From: a virus
DNA length: 23,408 nt
Strand: one strand, 5' to 3'
Virus record (IMG/VR): IMGVR_UViG_3300025138_011093
Location: 1 to 23,408 of that record
In this document: positions 7,279 to 14,372 of the stretch, piece after piece
How the letters are laid out: the number at the start of each line of letters is the position of its first letter
Numbering within the stretch: the first letter of the stretch is position 1
Program-made: the position numbers and the translations under genes
The notes under the pieces: model-generated
The model's input: only the letters and a program-made list of their open reading frames with translations
Told to the model about the DNA's origin: nothing
Databases searched by the model: none

Positions 7279-7305
7279 ATCTTAGTTGAAAAATCCGATT
7301 TTGCT

Positions 7306-7313
7306 ATTAAATT
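7306..7313 (+). promoter_or_regulatory. AT box before the GT9-like gene
   Basis: ATTAAATT lies 6 bases before the ATG at 7320, matching the position but not the exact sequence of the AATAAATA boxes. Low weight on its own. Confidence 0.25.
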
Positions 7314-7319
7314 ATAGTA

Positions 7320-8210
7320 ATGTCAAAGCACGCTATATTTCATATTGAAGGAGGTATTGGTAAACACGTAGCCTCTACAGCAGTAGTTAAAGCGTATAAA
7401 AAACAAAATCCAGATCGGAAGATTATTGTCGTTTGTGCGTGGCCGGAGGTGTATCTCAATAATAAGGATATACACCGAGTTTTTAGATTGGGTAATGTCC
7501 CTTATTTTTATCAAGATTATATACACGGTAAAGATGTAGAAGTATTCGCGCAAGAGCCCTATAAACAAACAAGCCATATTACTAAAAAAACACATCTAAT
7601 TAAATCGTGGTGTGATATGATAGGTGTTAAATATAACAGCGAAAAGCCGTATATACACTTTAATTTGAGAGAGAAGGACTTAATTGACCCTCAGCTCGCG
7701 TCTTTACAAAAAAACAAACCATTACTACTTTTTCAGCCGTTTGGAGGGCCAGGTAAAGAACATCAACCACATCCATACTCATGGGTTCGTGATATACCAC
7801 CACCTGTGGCGCAAGAGATTGTAACTAAACTAAAAGAGAAGTATATGATCCTACATGTTTGCTATGACTTTCATCCAAAGTTAGAGGGAGCTATTAGATT
7901 CGAAAAACAGGTATCGAAAAAGGAACTTTTCAATCTTATTAATTTTTCTGATAAGAGACTACTTATTGATTCGTCTTTACAGCATGCAGCTGCAGCTCTC
8001 AATAAGCCATCAACAGTTGTTTGGGTAGGTACCTCACCTAAAATCTTTGGCTATGATATGCATAAAAACGTACTACCGAAAACAGAGTTTCCTAAAGGTC
8101 ATATAGATAGTTATCTTTATGATTATAACTTTACCGGCGCAGTTCATGAATGTCCTTACGATGAATTTAACGAAATTCATACTGCGCAAAGTATTATTAA
8201 GAATATTTAG
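7320..8210 (+). CDS. Glycosyltransferase family 9-like (heptosyltransferase-like) protein
   Basis: A GT-B-type glycosyltransferase resembling ADP-heptose:LPS heptosyltransferases. Seen: an N-terminal GGIGKHVASTAVVKAY (11-26), matching the GIGD-type acceptor loop with following helix; ACWPEVY-like and NNKDIHRVFRL stretches corresponding to the family's beta-strand then NP..D block; and a C-terminal LIDSSLQHAAAALNKP that matches the family's D-S-G-xx-H-x-A-A-A-L-x-K-P donor-site motif. At 296 residues it is near normal length. It sits right behind a structural protein gene and faces the gp15-like gene, with the stop codons overlapping on TTAG (8207-8210). GT9 enzymes usually act on LPS core; in a phage it could modify a virion protein or host LPS. 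Confidence 0.75.
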   Translation: MSKHAIFHIEGGIGKHVASTAVVKAYKKQNPDRKIIVVCAWPEVYLNNKDIHRVFRLGNVPYFYQDYIHGKDVEVFAQEPYKQTSHITKKTHLIKSWCDMIGVKYNSEKPYIHFNLREKDLIDPQLASLQKNKPLLLFQPFGGPGKEHQPHPYSWVRDIPPPVAQEIVTKLKEKYMILHVCYDFHPKLEGAIRFEKQVSKKELFNLINFSDKRLLIDSSLQHAAAALNKPSTVVWVGTSPKIFGYDMHKNVLPKTEFPKGHIDSYLYDYNFTGAVHECPYDEFNEIHTAQSIIKNI

Positions 8211-9376
8211 ATTCTAATAATTGATGATTGGGCTTGATATGTAGTAGCCCATCCTGCTTCGTTTGCTGTTATAATAGTGAAGTCTCCTGAATTTGATAGT
8301 GACGAAGCAGGGAAAAACAGGTTAACGATATTATCATTACCTGTCGAATAATAATGACTATCTAACTTATAACCTGATATAGTGGGTGATTGTGCAGATG
8401 TAATTTCCTGGAAATTGGTATGGAAGTTATCTACGTTTGAAGAAAGGTAATAGCTATTGCTTGTGTCAAATCGTTTTCCATACAGGGTAAAGCTATTATC
8501 ATAGCTACTTAATATAGTAGTTAAACCACGCGCAGCGTTAAAGGTCCCTGTAGTAGCATAGAAGATATTAGTAACCTCTGGGATGGCAGATATAACAACG
8601 TTTTCTGTGTAAGATATTGGAACTGTATCGTCATATCCAGATAACGCATTATAACCCTGTTGTTCGTATGTAAGGAATTCTAATTCTTTACCTTCTGGGT
8701 TATATATTCTATTTGCTAGATCAACAGTAATAAAATTATTATCTACTTTATAGATTATTTTCTGTGTATCTTTTTGTTCTGGAAATAACCAACCTTTAAT
8801 TGTAAATGAAGTATCAATAACTACTCTAAATTTATCTGAATATGTTACATCAGTAGGGGTACTGTAATTTAAATCTCCTGACCATAATACTTCAGATCTT
8901 ATTTCTTGCTCGTAGTCAGCGCCGAAATCAGCGGGTACTTTCCAAGATAAAATGATATATGGGTTATTGTAAGGAACAAAATTTGAGATGATTTGATCGG
9001 CATCAGCCATGTAACGTGTCATTATTGACATACTAACAGAAAGATCAACAGGTACCGGCATTAAGAACTTTGAAGCTTTGTCTGGATGATCCGTTAATTG
9101 ACCTGGTATAAATGAAGGGGCTAGTTTATTAAAAACTCTAGATTCGTCTCTTGAAACACTGGTTAAATTTATTGCTACTACTGGTAATGTAAGATTTTGT
9201 GCTTTATTAACGATATCGTACATTACTCTCTGTTTAGGAGCAAAGACGTATCTTACATCAATATTTTGCTTAGCATTACGATTTTTATCGAAACGCGAAA
9301 TGACCGTATCATCGAACGCAGCTACAAACTGTGTGAGAAGATCTTTAATTTCAAAATGGTATGCCCTCTTACGCAC
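8207..9376 (-). CDS. 15: Tail-sheath stabiliser/completion protein, gp15-like, with extended C-terminus
   Basis: Resembles T4 gp15, the terminator that caps the contractile tail and joins it to the head. The N-terminal half shows the family pattern: a short helix (IKDLLTQFVAAFDDTVISRF), a basic linker, the strand YVFAPKQRVMYDI, and the block PVPVDLSVSMSIMTRYMADA followed by DQIISNFVPYNNPYI, which matches gp15's Y-E-L-S-I-F-T-R-Y-E-D-D and I-L-P-Y-F-x-P. The start is GTG at 9376, because the only nearby ATG (9381) is followed at once by a stop. At 389 residues it is about 115 longer than T4 gp15. The surplus is a beta-rich C-terminal part (from about residue 250) that may be an added surface domain. 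An exact AATAAATA box lies 6 bases upstream. Confidence 0.65.
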   Translation of the reverse strand: MRKRAYHFEIKDLLTQFVAAFDDTVISRFDKNRNAKQNIDVRYVFAPKQRVMYDIVNKAQNLTLPVVAINLTSVSRDESRVFNKLAPSFIPGQLTDHPDKASKFLMPVPVDLSVSMSIMTRYMADADQIISNFVPYNNPYIILSWKVPADFGADYEQEIRSEVLWSGDLNYSTPTDVTYSDKFRVVIDTSFTIKGWLFPEQKDTQKIIYKVDNNFITVDLANRIYNPEGKELEFLTYEQQGYNALSGYDDTVPISYTENVVISAIPEVTNIFYATTGTFNAARGLTTILSSYDNSFTLYGKRFDTSNSYYLSSNVDNFHTNFQEITSAQSPTISGYKLDSHYYSTGNDNIVNLFFPASSLSNSGDFTIITANEAGWATTYQAQSSIIRI

Positions 9377-9382
9377 TACATA

Positions 9383-9390
9383 TATTTATT
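9383..9390 (-). promoter_or_regulatory. AATAAATA late-promoter-like box before the gp15-like gene
   Basis: Exact AATAAATA on the minus strand, 6 bases before the GTG at 9376. It lies in the 12-base gap after the helicase gene and overlaps its stop codon. It suits a late-expressed tail gene placed behind an early-type gene. Confidence 0.45.
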
Positions 9391-11023
9391 ACACGAATCG
9401 GTCTAGATAGTATTTAGGAAGCTTATGTCTGTTTTTTACTATACTCTCTACAATCGCAGCATCAAGAATGTATGTTATACAATGATCTTTATGAGATCGT
9501 ATGCCTCTACCACAAGCTTGAATTAATGAACAAAGCATTTTATTTTGATACCAGTCAAAATCCTCCTTCATTAAGTTTTCAATACGCTTATCTTTAGTAG
9601 GTAGATACGGCGCCTTAATAATAATTTGAAATCTAGCTAGATCATCCTTGAGGTCGACCCCATAAGACATAGATGGTGATATAAGAACGGTAGGATCATC
9701 GGTTTCCATATGCTGTTCTAAAATAACTTCATTACGTACACCCGGCTCACGTATTAAAAATCTACGATCAGTCAGATTTTCTGATAAGAAGTTAGTAATA
9801 CTCTTATTTTGTGAATGAATAATACCCTTTTCGTTTTTATGAAACTCGCAAATTTGAGCTATCTGTTTACATACCTTAGGTAAGTTCTTTTGCATATTAT
9901 AGTAATTTAACTTAACCTTTGTATTGCAATAAATAGGCGCATTCTTAGCGTCAAACGTCGATTCAGCCTCAATATACTTATAGTTATCAATGCCTAATGA
10001 CTTACAAAAATTCTTAGGATCAATAATAGTTGCCGACATAAGAATTACCTTATCAGCATACTTAAACAAATAATTCGATAGCTTGTCTACCTTAAGAGGC
10101 ATAAAGGTAATAGCCTTACTATCCCTCTCAAAAATATACTCACTATCATACCAAGTTTCCAGTATAAGTGATAACTTACTATGTAGATTACCAAGAGCGA
10201 CTAACTCGTTCTTCTTTTGAATAAGGTATTTAGTTTTAACCTTACTAGTACTGCCGATTGCATCTTTTAACCAATCGATACGTTCTTTTAGTGACAGTAC
10301 TAAATGATTAATCCATTTTTCAACGTTAGTGCTCTTAGTTAAAAACGGTTTAACCTCAACTTCGTTCTTGTAGAGAAACTCAAAGTTAATAGTACAACTA
10401 AACTCCTTAACTAATTGGTCTTCTAATTCCGATGCTTCATCACAAATTAAATATTCACGCTTTTTAAGATGTTCAGGTAGTGCAAAGAACATATTATAGT
10501 TAAGAGTATTAAATCGTGAAGTTAGAGCTTTGTTACGTTGTTCATAATACGAACAGCACTTCTTACTCCAGCACTCTTCCCGAAGTTTCGGTAAATGTAA
10601 ACACGGTGCCACCTCTACCGAGTAATCTTCGTCTACAACACAGCTGTAGTTTGACTTCCCCTTTAGCACCTCAACATCGTTAAATAACTCTTTATATTGA
10701 TCTTGTAGAGCCTTTGTAATTGTTAGTGCTGTACAACCAAACGAATTCTCCTCATTACACTCATCCTCATATGCATAATTACCTCCCTGCGTTCTCTTAT
10801 ATGCTAGGTAGCTCGTTACTATATCGCGATACTCTTTTGTGCATTGCTCGGCGACATTGCCCATAGTTTTTGATACCATAGACTTACCTGATCCTGTAGG
10901 AGCATTACAAATGACGAACTTATAGCCATCAGTGAACGCTTGTTCAATATTCTTTAGAAGCTTTACTTGTGTTGGATTAGGATCATATCCAGATGGAAAG
11001 CTATTAATTAGTCCGGTTAGCAC
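9389..11023 (-). CDS. Superfamily 2 DNA helicase, DinG/Rad3 (XPD) type with Fe-S cysteines
   Basis: Likely an ATP-driven 5'-3' DNA helicase. Motifs in order: Walker A NAPTGSGKS (40-48); a cysteine-bearing insert with Cys128, Cys141, Cys151 and Cys156/157 (NYSC, APC, EECWSKKCC), placed where Rad3/DinG enzymes bind a 4Fe-4S cluster; Walker B ICDEAS (193-198, Asp195-Glu196); motif III LMSATI; SYGVDLKDDLARF; and motif VI QACGRGIRS, a hallmark of this family rather than of UvsW or Dda. At 544 residues it is compact. The start is GTG at 11023, with TTAGGT just upstream as a weak ribosome site. It lies between tail and unknown genes. Role may be replication, repair or recombination. Confidence 0.88.
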   Translation of the reverse strand: MLTGLINSFPSGYDPNPTQVKLLKNIEQAFTDGYKFVICNAPTGSGKSMVSKTMGNVAEQCTKEYRDIVTSYLAYKRTQGGNYAYEDECNEENSFGCTALTITKALQDQYKELFNDVEVLKGKSNYSCVVDEDYSVEVAPCLHLPKLREECWSKKCCSYYEQRNKALTSRFNTLNYNMFFALPEHLKKREYLICDEASELEDQLVKEFSCTINFEFLYKNEVEVKPFLTKSTNVEKWINHLVLSLKERIDWLKDAIGSTSKVKTKYLIQKKNELVALGNLHSKLSLILETWYDSEYIFERDSKAITFMPLKVDKLSNYLFKYADKVILMSATIIDPKNFCKSLGIDNYKYIEAESTFDAKNAPIYCNTKVKLNYYNMQKNLPKVCKQIAQICEFHKNEKGIIHSQNKSITNFLSENLTDRRFLIREPGVRNEVILEQHMETDDPTVLISPSMSYGVDLKDDLARFQIIIKAPYLPTKDKRIENLMKEDFDWYQNKMLCSLIQACGRGIRSHKDHCITYILDAAIVESIVKNRHKLPKYYLDRFV

Positions 11024-11029
11024 ACCTAA

Positions 11030-11380
11030 TTATACTATTGTTCCTTTATTAGGCAATATGTAAAGCAAGTTATCGTAAAATTTTGATTTAGAGCTGCAAT
11101 CTAATAATTTTATAAATAGAGAAAATTGTTCCGGTATAAAGGAACTTATACGGTAGTTAAATATAAGTTTATCTAACGAACCTTCAATCTTAAACGGGTA
11201 GGGTATTTCGTAAATTTTAATCTTACCGTCGATTTCTAGAGAAAGAGATATATTATACTGTTTAATTTTAAAAAGCTTGAGTTTACCCTTTTTAATAACC
11301 TTCTTATCGGTTTTAATTATTATATTTTGTAGTAAAAAAGGCTTTAAGCTTTGATTTACTCTTTCTAAATTTATATTCAT
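11030..11380 (-). CDS. Hypothetical lysine-rich protein (116 aa)
   Basis: A 116-residue basic protein rich in Ile, Leu and Lys and probably beta-rich (alternating strands such as YNISLSLEIDGKIKIYEI). No signal peptide, membrane segment or recognised motif. It starts with ATG overlapping the preceding stop by four bases (ATGA, 11377-11380) and ends 6 bases before the helicase start, so it is part of the same minus-strand transcript. Function unknown. Base composition is more AT-rich than its neighbours, as often seen in small phage accessory genes. Confidence 0.6.
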   Translation of the reverse strand: MNINLERVNQSLKPFLLQNIIIKTDKKVIKKGKLKLFKIKQYNISLSLEIDGKIKIYEIPYPFKIEGSLDKLIFNYRISSFIPEQFSLFIKLLDCSSKSKFYDNLLYILPNKGTIV

Positions 11381-11754
11381 GAGTTCATAAAAGCTAGTTT
11401 TTGCTCCCCTGACATAGGATATACACTTTCATTAAAATACGTCCAAAATGAATCATCCGCCGGGTATTGAGTTATTAGATTAGCTTGATTCATGTTTATA
11501 TTTCTATAGCCTTGCATTAAAATATCCCACACAACAAGTAAGTTATCAGCTGCTTCATTTACTTTATGCGGACCTCTTGGAGGCTTATAGTTTAGGGTAA
11601 TTCTACCATTTGTAGAATTTAATAAGTTATATGATTTTGTACAGAGTATACGGCGAGTAGCAGGGAAACCTGCCTTAGGTATTCTGCGCGCGAATCTTAA
11701 GTCTACCACATTCGTTAAAAGAATAGAATCAAGTGCTGACCTCTGTATTATCAT
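11377..11754 (-). CDS. Conserved-looking phage protein of unknown function (125 aa)
   Basis: The ATG at 11754 (MIIQRSALDSILLTNV) was chosen. The longer reading frame to 11775 would need a TTG start and add only seven residues. Seen: an N-terminal helix, then a basic, ordered region (VDLRFARRIPKAGFPATRR), then LNYKPPRGPHKVN and a helical WDILMQGYRNINM, ending in the helix SGEQKLAFMN. The compact, motif-like character and its place among replication and chaperone genes suggest a conserved T4-like phage protein, but I cannot assign a name. Even with the shorter start it overlaps the co-chaperonin gene by 26 bases, which points to coupled translation. Confidence 0.65.
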   Translation of the reverse strand: MIIQRSALDSILLTNVVDLRFARRIPKAGFPATRRILCTKSYNLLNSTNGRITLNYKPPRGPHKVNEAADNLLVVWDILMQGYRNINMNQANLITQYPADDSFWTYFNESVYPMSGEQKLAFMNS

Positions 11755-12148
11755 TTTTTGGTTTACATATACCAAACATCCTCTCTTCGTTTAGAAAAAC
11801 ACCCTTAGCAATCTTACCTTTACCTGTAATCTCTACATTGGAAATAGTAACTCCAAGATTATTTGGAAATATAACTATATCTCCCTCTTTTGCATACTTT
11901 GCATCAGGTCCCGCAAGAATCACTATACCCTTACGCCACGCTTTAGTCATTGCGTTCGTCGGTACGACTATACCATTCCGTAAAACCTCGTCCCCGTTAG
12001 CTGACTCATCAGCATACTCAACGAGAAGAATATCATCGAAAACAAAACTAAGCTGATAGTCGTCTAACCCAAAATCACCCCTTCCTCCTTGTGTTAAGTC
12101 AATTAGACTTCTTGTAGGAGCTAGATTATCAATAGATGCCGTTGCCAT
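11729..12148 (-). CDS. 31: GroES/gp31-like co-chaperonin
   Basis: A GroES-fold protein that would cap host GroEL, as T4 gp31 does for folding the major capsid protein. Seen: the first strand FVFDDILLVEY (35-45); a flexible segment ADESANGDEVLRN, then GIVVPTNAM (59-67), equivalent to the mobile loop with its hydrophobic GroEL-contact tripeptide; GIVILAGPDAKYAKEGDIVIF (74-94), matching GroES G-x-V-x-A-x-G then K-x-G-D-x-V-x-F; and a last strand ending near residue 130. There is an extra N-terminal tail of about 34 residues rich in small and polar residues. Total length is 139, against 97 for GroES and 111 for gp31. No GroEL gene is in the window. The ATG lies 2 bases after an AATAAATT box. Confidence 0.78.
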   Translation of the reverse strand: MATASIDNLAPTRSLIDLTQGGRGDFGLDDYQLSFVFDDILLVEYADESANGDEVLRNGIVVPTNAMTKAWRKGIVILAGPDAKYAKEGDIVIFPNNLGVTISNVEITGKGKIAKGVFLNEERMFGICKPKNDNTEVST

Positions 12149-12153
12149 ATAAT

Positions 12154-12528
12154 TTATTTACTTAAGTTTTCTTGTAAATCAATATACAACTTTAACTCTC
12201 TAACAGAGATATTTTTATTACGCGCAATAAGATCTAGATTCTCTTCCTCAATATCCTCCTTTTTAATTTTTTTATTATATGCTATACGCTTAAACTTTAA
12301 TCTTGGAATAAAATAATAGTACAGTCTATATTGCTGCTGCTTATCTTGAAAAATACTACCAAATCTATTTAACGTCTCATTAGTAATAGAAGCCATGCCT
12401 TTACTATAGAACGATAACCACCTATTAAACATAAACGGCGCAAAGGATTGCTCACCTTCTGAATCTAAAAACTCAGCATTAGTCTTTTTAGAGTAAAATA
12501 ACTTATTTTGTAGCTGAAAAAAATTCAT
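12154..12528 (-). CDS. 62: DNA polymerase clamp-loader small subunit, gp62-like
   Basis: Resembles the short gp62 of T4-like cyanophages, which works with gp44 to load the gp45 sliding clamp. Family features seen: FAPFMFNRWLSFYSKGM (30-46), matching the pattern P-F-x-x-N-R-x-L-S; NETLNRF (51-57); DKQQQYRLYYYFIPRLKFKR, matching the L-D-x-x-x-Q-Y-x-Y-Y block followed by a basic segment; and a C-terminal helical part with ISVRELKLYIDL. At 124 residues it is much shorter than T4 gp62 (187) but in the range of marine phage versions. Its ATG overlaps no stop; its stop lies 5 bases before the GroES-like start. The gp44 partner is not in this window. The assignment is from remembered family patterns. 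Confidence 0.65.
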   Translation of the reverse strand: MNFFQLQNKLFYSKKTNAEFLDSEGEQSFAPFMFNRWLSFYSKGMASITNETLNRFGSIFQDKQQQYRLYYYFIPRLKFKRIAYNKKIKKEDIEEENLDLIARNKNISVRELKLYIDLQENLSK

Positions 12529-13109
12529 TAACTAATTATTTTAGTTGTAGCAATCCACTGATCTTTAACTTCTAATTCAAACGCTTTAATTACAGCATCC
12601 ATAAATGCCTCTATTTGTGCATCATTAAGATTACTCGAATAAGCAAATCCTGGAGCTTTCTTACCAGCTTGTACATTAATACCAGTATGACCAAGAGCAA
12701 TATCTTCTTTACTATAGGTAATTGATACACTGACTTTACCTTCAGAACGCTTCTTACTATCACTACCGATAAACTCATCAGCTACCATAATATCGTCACC
12801 ATCCATGTTAATAGGCTTTTGTATGAGCTGACCTAACATACCTGCGATGGTGGTATTAAAGAGACGTTGAAAAGCAACTGCACCTAAAGGACATAAATTA
12901 GGTATCTCCCAGCAGAAGTTAATTGCATCCTCTGAAAAGATATAGTCATTGGCTAGTGTATCTTCTAGGTCAATTAAATTATCACTCACATACATAGGAG
13001 CTCTAAAAGCTACAATATTACCGTATGGGGATACTTCTTTCCTAAAAAACTTATACGCGAAACGATCGTGAATAAGATCGCCATTATATACTTGCTGATC
13101 AATAATCAT
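12528..13109 (-). CDS. DUF366-like protein (193 aa)
   Basis: The pattern fits the DUF366 family, best known from archaea and some bacteria and of unknown function. Seen: YNGDLIHDRFAYKFF (9-23); NIVAFRAPMYV; LIDLEDT; IFSEDAINFCWEI; GAVAFQRLFNT; then DGDDIMV, KVSVSITY and HTGINVQAGKKAP. In DUF366 these correspond to Y-D-G-x-Q-L, S-I-V-A-F-x-G-P, M-V-D-L-E-D, Q-R-L-L, G-D-D-L-x-V, L-S-V-S-I-A-T and H-x-G-I-N-V. It is soluble, with no signal peptide. The conserved Asp, His and Arg residues suggest an enzyme. The ATG lies 16 bases after the sugar-gene block, preceded by CTATAATA. Its last base is shared with the clamp-loader ATG (TAATG). The function is not guessed. Confidence 0.65.
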   Translation of the reverse strand: MIIDQQVYNGDLIHDRFAYKFFRKEVSPYGNIVAFRAPMYVSDNLIDLEDTLANDYIFSEDAINFCWEIPNLCPLGAVAFQRLFNTTIAGMLGQLIQKPINMDGDDIMVADEFIGSDSKKRSEGKVSVSITYSKEDIALGHTGINVQAGKKAPGFAYSSNLNDAQIEAFMDAVIKAFELEVKDQWIATTKIIS

Positions 13110-13125
13110 ACTGCTATTATAGATG

Positions 13126-13899
13126 TTAAATTTTATTTTTCAAGCTGTAATATGTATCCTCAATACCTTTTTCTATACCTGCAATAGTACTCTCACTTTT
13201 TATAGAGTCACTGATATAGGCTGTATCTAATCCTGCATTTTCTATTATAATATCAACTTCGTAATCGCTCAAATTATTAATTAAGCCGGCTATATCTGAA
13301 AGTTTATATTTATTTTTATATACACAGTTATATACGCTATAATCTAGTGTACCTGAGATATAACTTTTAACTATATTAGCTAAATCCTTCATATAGATAA
13401 AATCCATATATTTATCTTTATAAATTACAATAGGCTTATGATTGATATAATTGGTTATGCTATTTCTAATAAATCTAGTGCTGAGCTCATTACTATCAAA
13501 TACCCCATAAATTCTTAAGTTATAAAAGTTGGGATATTGCTTTATTACATCGTTTATAACTCTCTTACTTAGCCCGTATGGTGTATTCGGCTGTTCAAGC
13601 TCTGCACCTGATCCAAAATGTATAAATTTATTAAAATGTTGTTTATTATAGAGTAAGTTATATACCATCTTTAAGTTACTATAAACAACCTCACTTGTGT
13701 CTTGTTTTAATCTACTACCTCCTACTGTTGCTGTATGAACTACTACATCAAAATGTTTATCTTTAAACCATCTGTCTGTTAATTCTTTATTAGTTAAGTC
13801 AAAATCTTTTCTTGTAATAGTAGTTATTTTATAATCACTAAAAGCTCTATTTAACGAAGTTGCAATATACCCATTACCTCCTGTAATTAGTATATTCAT
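13126..13899 (-). CDS. NAD(P)-dependent sugar epimerase/reductase (SDR), GDP-fucose-synthase-like
   Basis: An extended SDR. Seen: the cofactor loop GGNGYIAT (7-14), where the usual last Gly is Ala; VVVHTATVGG (52-61), close to the A-A-x-V-G-G of GDP-fucose synthases; HFGSGAE with Ser97; and Tyr108-xxx-Lys112 (YGLSK). At 257 residues it is short for the family, lacking part of the C-terminal substrate domain. It is the last gene of the sugar block, overlapping the transketolase-like small gene by four bases, so it probably reduces or epimerises the product of the split transketolase route. The exact substrate cannot be read; an NDP-4-ketosugar is the best inference. Confidence 0.8.
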   Translation of the reverse strand: MNILITGGNGYIATSLNRAFSDYKITTITRKDFDLTNKELTDRWFKDKHFDVVVHTATVGGSRLKQDTSEVVYSNLKMVYNLLYNKQHFNKFIHFGSGAELEQPNTPYGLSKRVINDVIKQYPNFYNLRIYGVFDSNELSTRFIRNSITNYINHKPIVIYKDKYMDFIYMKDLANIVKSYISGTLDYSVYNCVYKNKYKLSDIAGLINNLSDYEVDIIIENAGLDTAYISDSIKSESTIAGIEKGIEDTYYSLKNKI

Positions 13900-14372
13900 T
13901 TTTTTAAATTTAAGTATGATGGAGACTGATTTCCTATAATTACTTTAAAGGTACTTGTAAGATCCTCTATATTTGTAGGATGGTAAGTGCTAATATTTTT
14001 AAACGGTTTCATTAACTCTTTATCGTCCTCAGCCCAGTGTGAGAACCCTAAGTAACCGTAATCACGGTCGCGACCTCCGCCCAATATATTAACCGGTATT
14101 TTTTCGTGATTAATATAATTACGAATCATCTCATAAGGTCTATATAAGGCGAAAGGTGTAATAGAGTAAACAAAAGGTATTTTACCTTCCATGGCTAATC
14201 CTATAGCAGTACCCATCATAACCATTTCTGACGATCCTACATTAAAAAATCTATCAGGGAAGGTATCACGTATACCATCCCAAAGGCCATAGCCTAAATC
14301 ACCAGTAATAAGATATACATCTTCATTAACACGCATTTCCTCTAATAATAGTTTTGCTAGATCCTTTCTCAT
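13896..14372 (-). CDS. Transketolase-like, pyrimidine-binding subunit (split enzyme, part 2)
   Basis: Carries only the middle (Pyr) domain of a transketolase-like thiamine-diphosphate enzyme. Seen: GDLGYG (24-29); NVGSSEMVMMGTAIGLA (44-60), with Glu49 where the cofactor-activating glutamate of G-I-A-E-Q-N-M-V sits; the aromatic/acceptor segment FALYRPYEMIRNYI (74-87); and GFSHWAEDD (109-117), with His112 matching a substrate His. The usual C-terminal transketolase domain is absent (158 residues). It directly follows the N-terminal subunit gene with a four-base overlap, as expected for two chains of one enzyme. Two-gene transketolases occur in bacterial polysaccharide and sugar clusters. Here it is likely to move a two-carbon or ketol unit onto a sugar nucleotide; this is inference. 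Confidence 0.83.
   Translation of the reverse strand: MRKDLAKLLLEEMRVNEDVYLITGDLGYGLWDGIRDTFPDRFFNVGSSEMVMMGTAIGLAMEGKIPFVYSITPFALYRPYEMIRNYINHEKIPVNILGGGRDRDYGYLGFSHWAEDDKELMKPFKNISTYHPTNIEDLTSTFKVIIGNQSPSYLNLKK

Noticed and set aside
7289-7302. Small AT hairpin after the structural gene as a terminator
   Set aside because: Only about five A-T pairs and no T run; too weak to call.
6708-7595. Minus-strand open frames at 6708-6899, 7011-7274 and 7323-7595
   Set aside because: Antisense shadows of the plus-strand structural and GT9-like genes, with no motif.
11733-12056. Plus-strand open frame opposite the GroES-like gene
   Set aside because: The minus frame has clear GroES features; the plus frame is a shadow.
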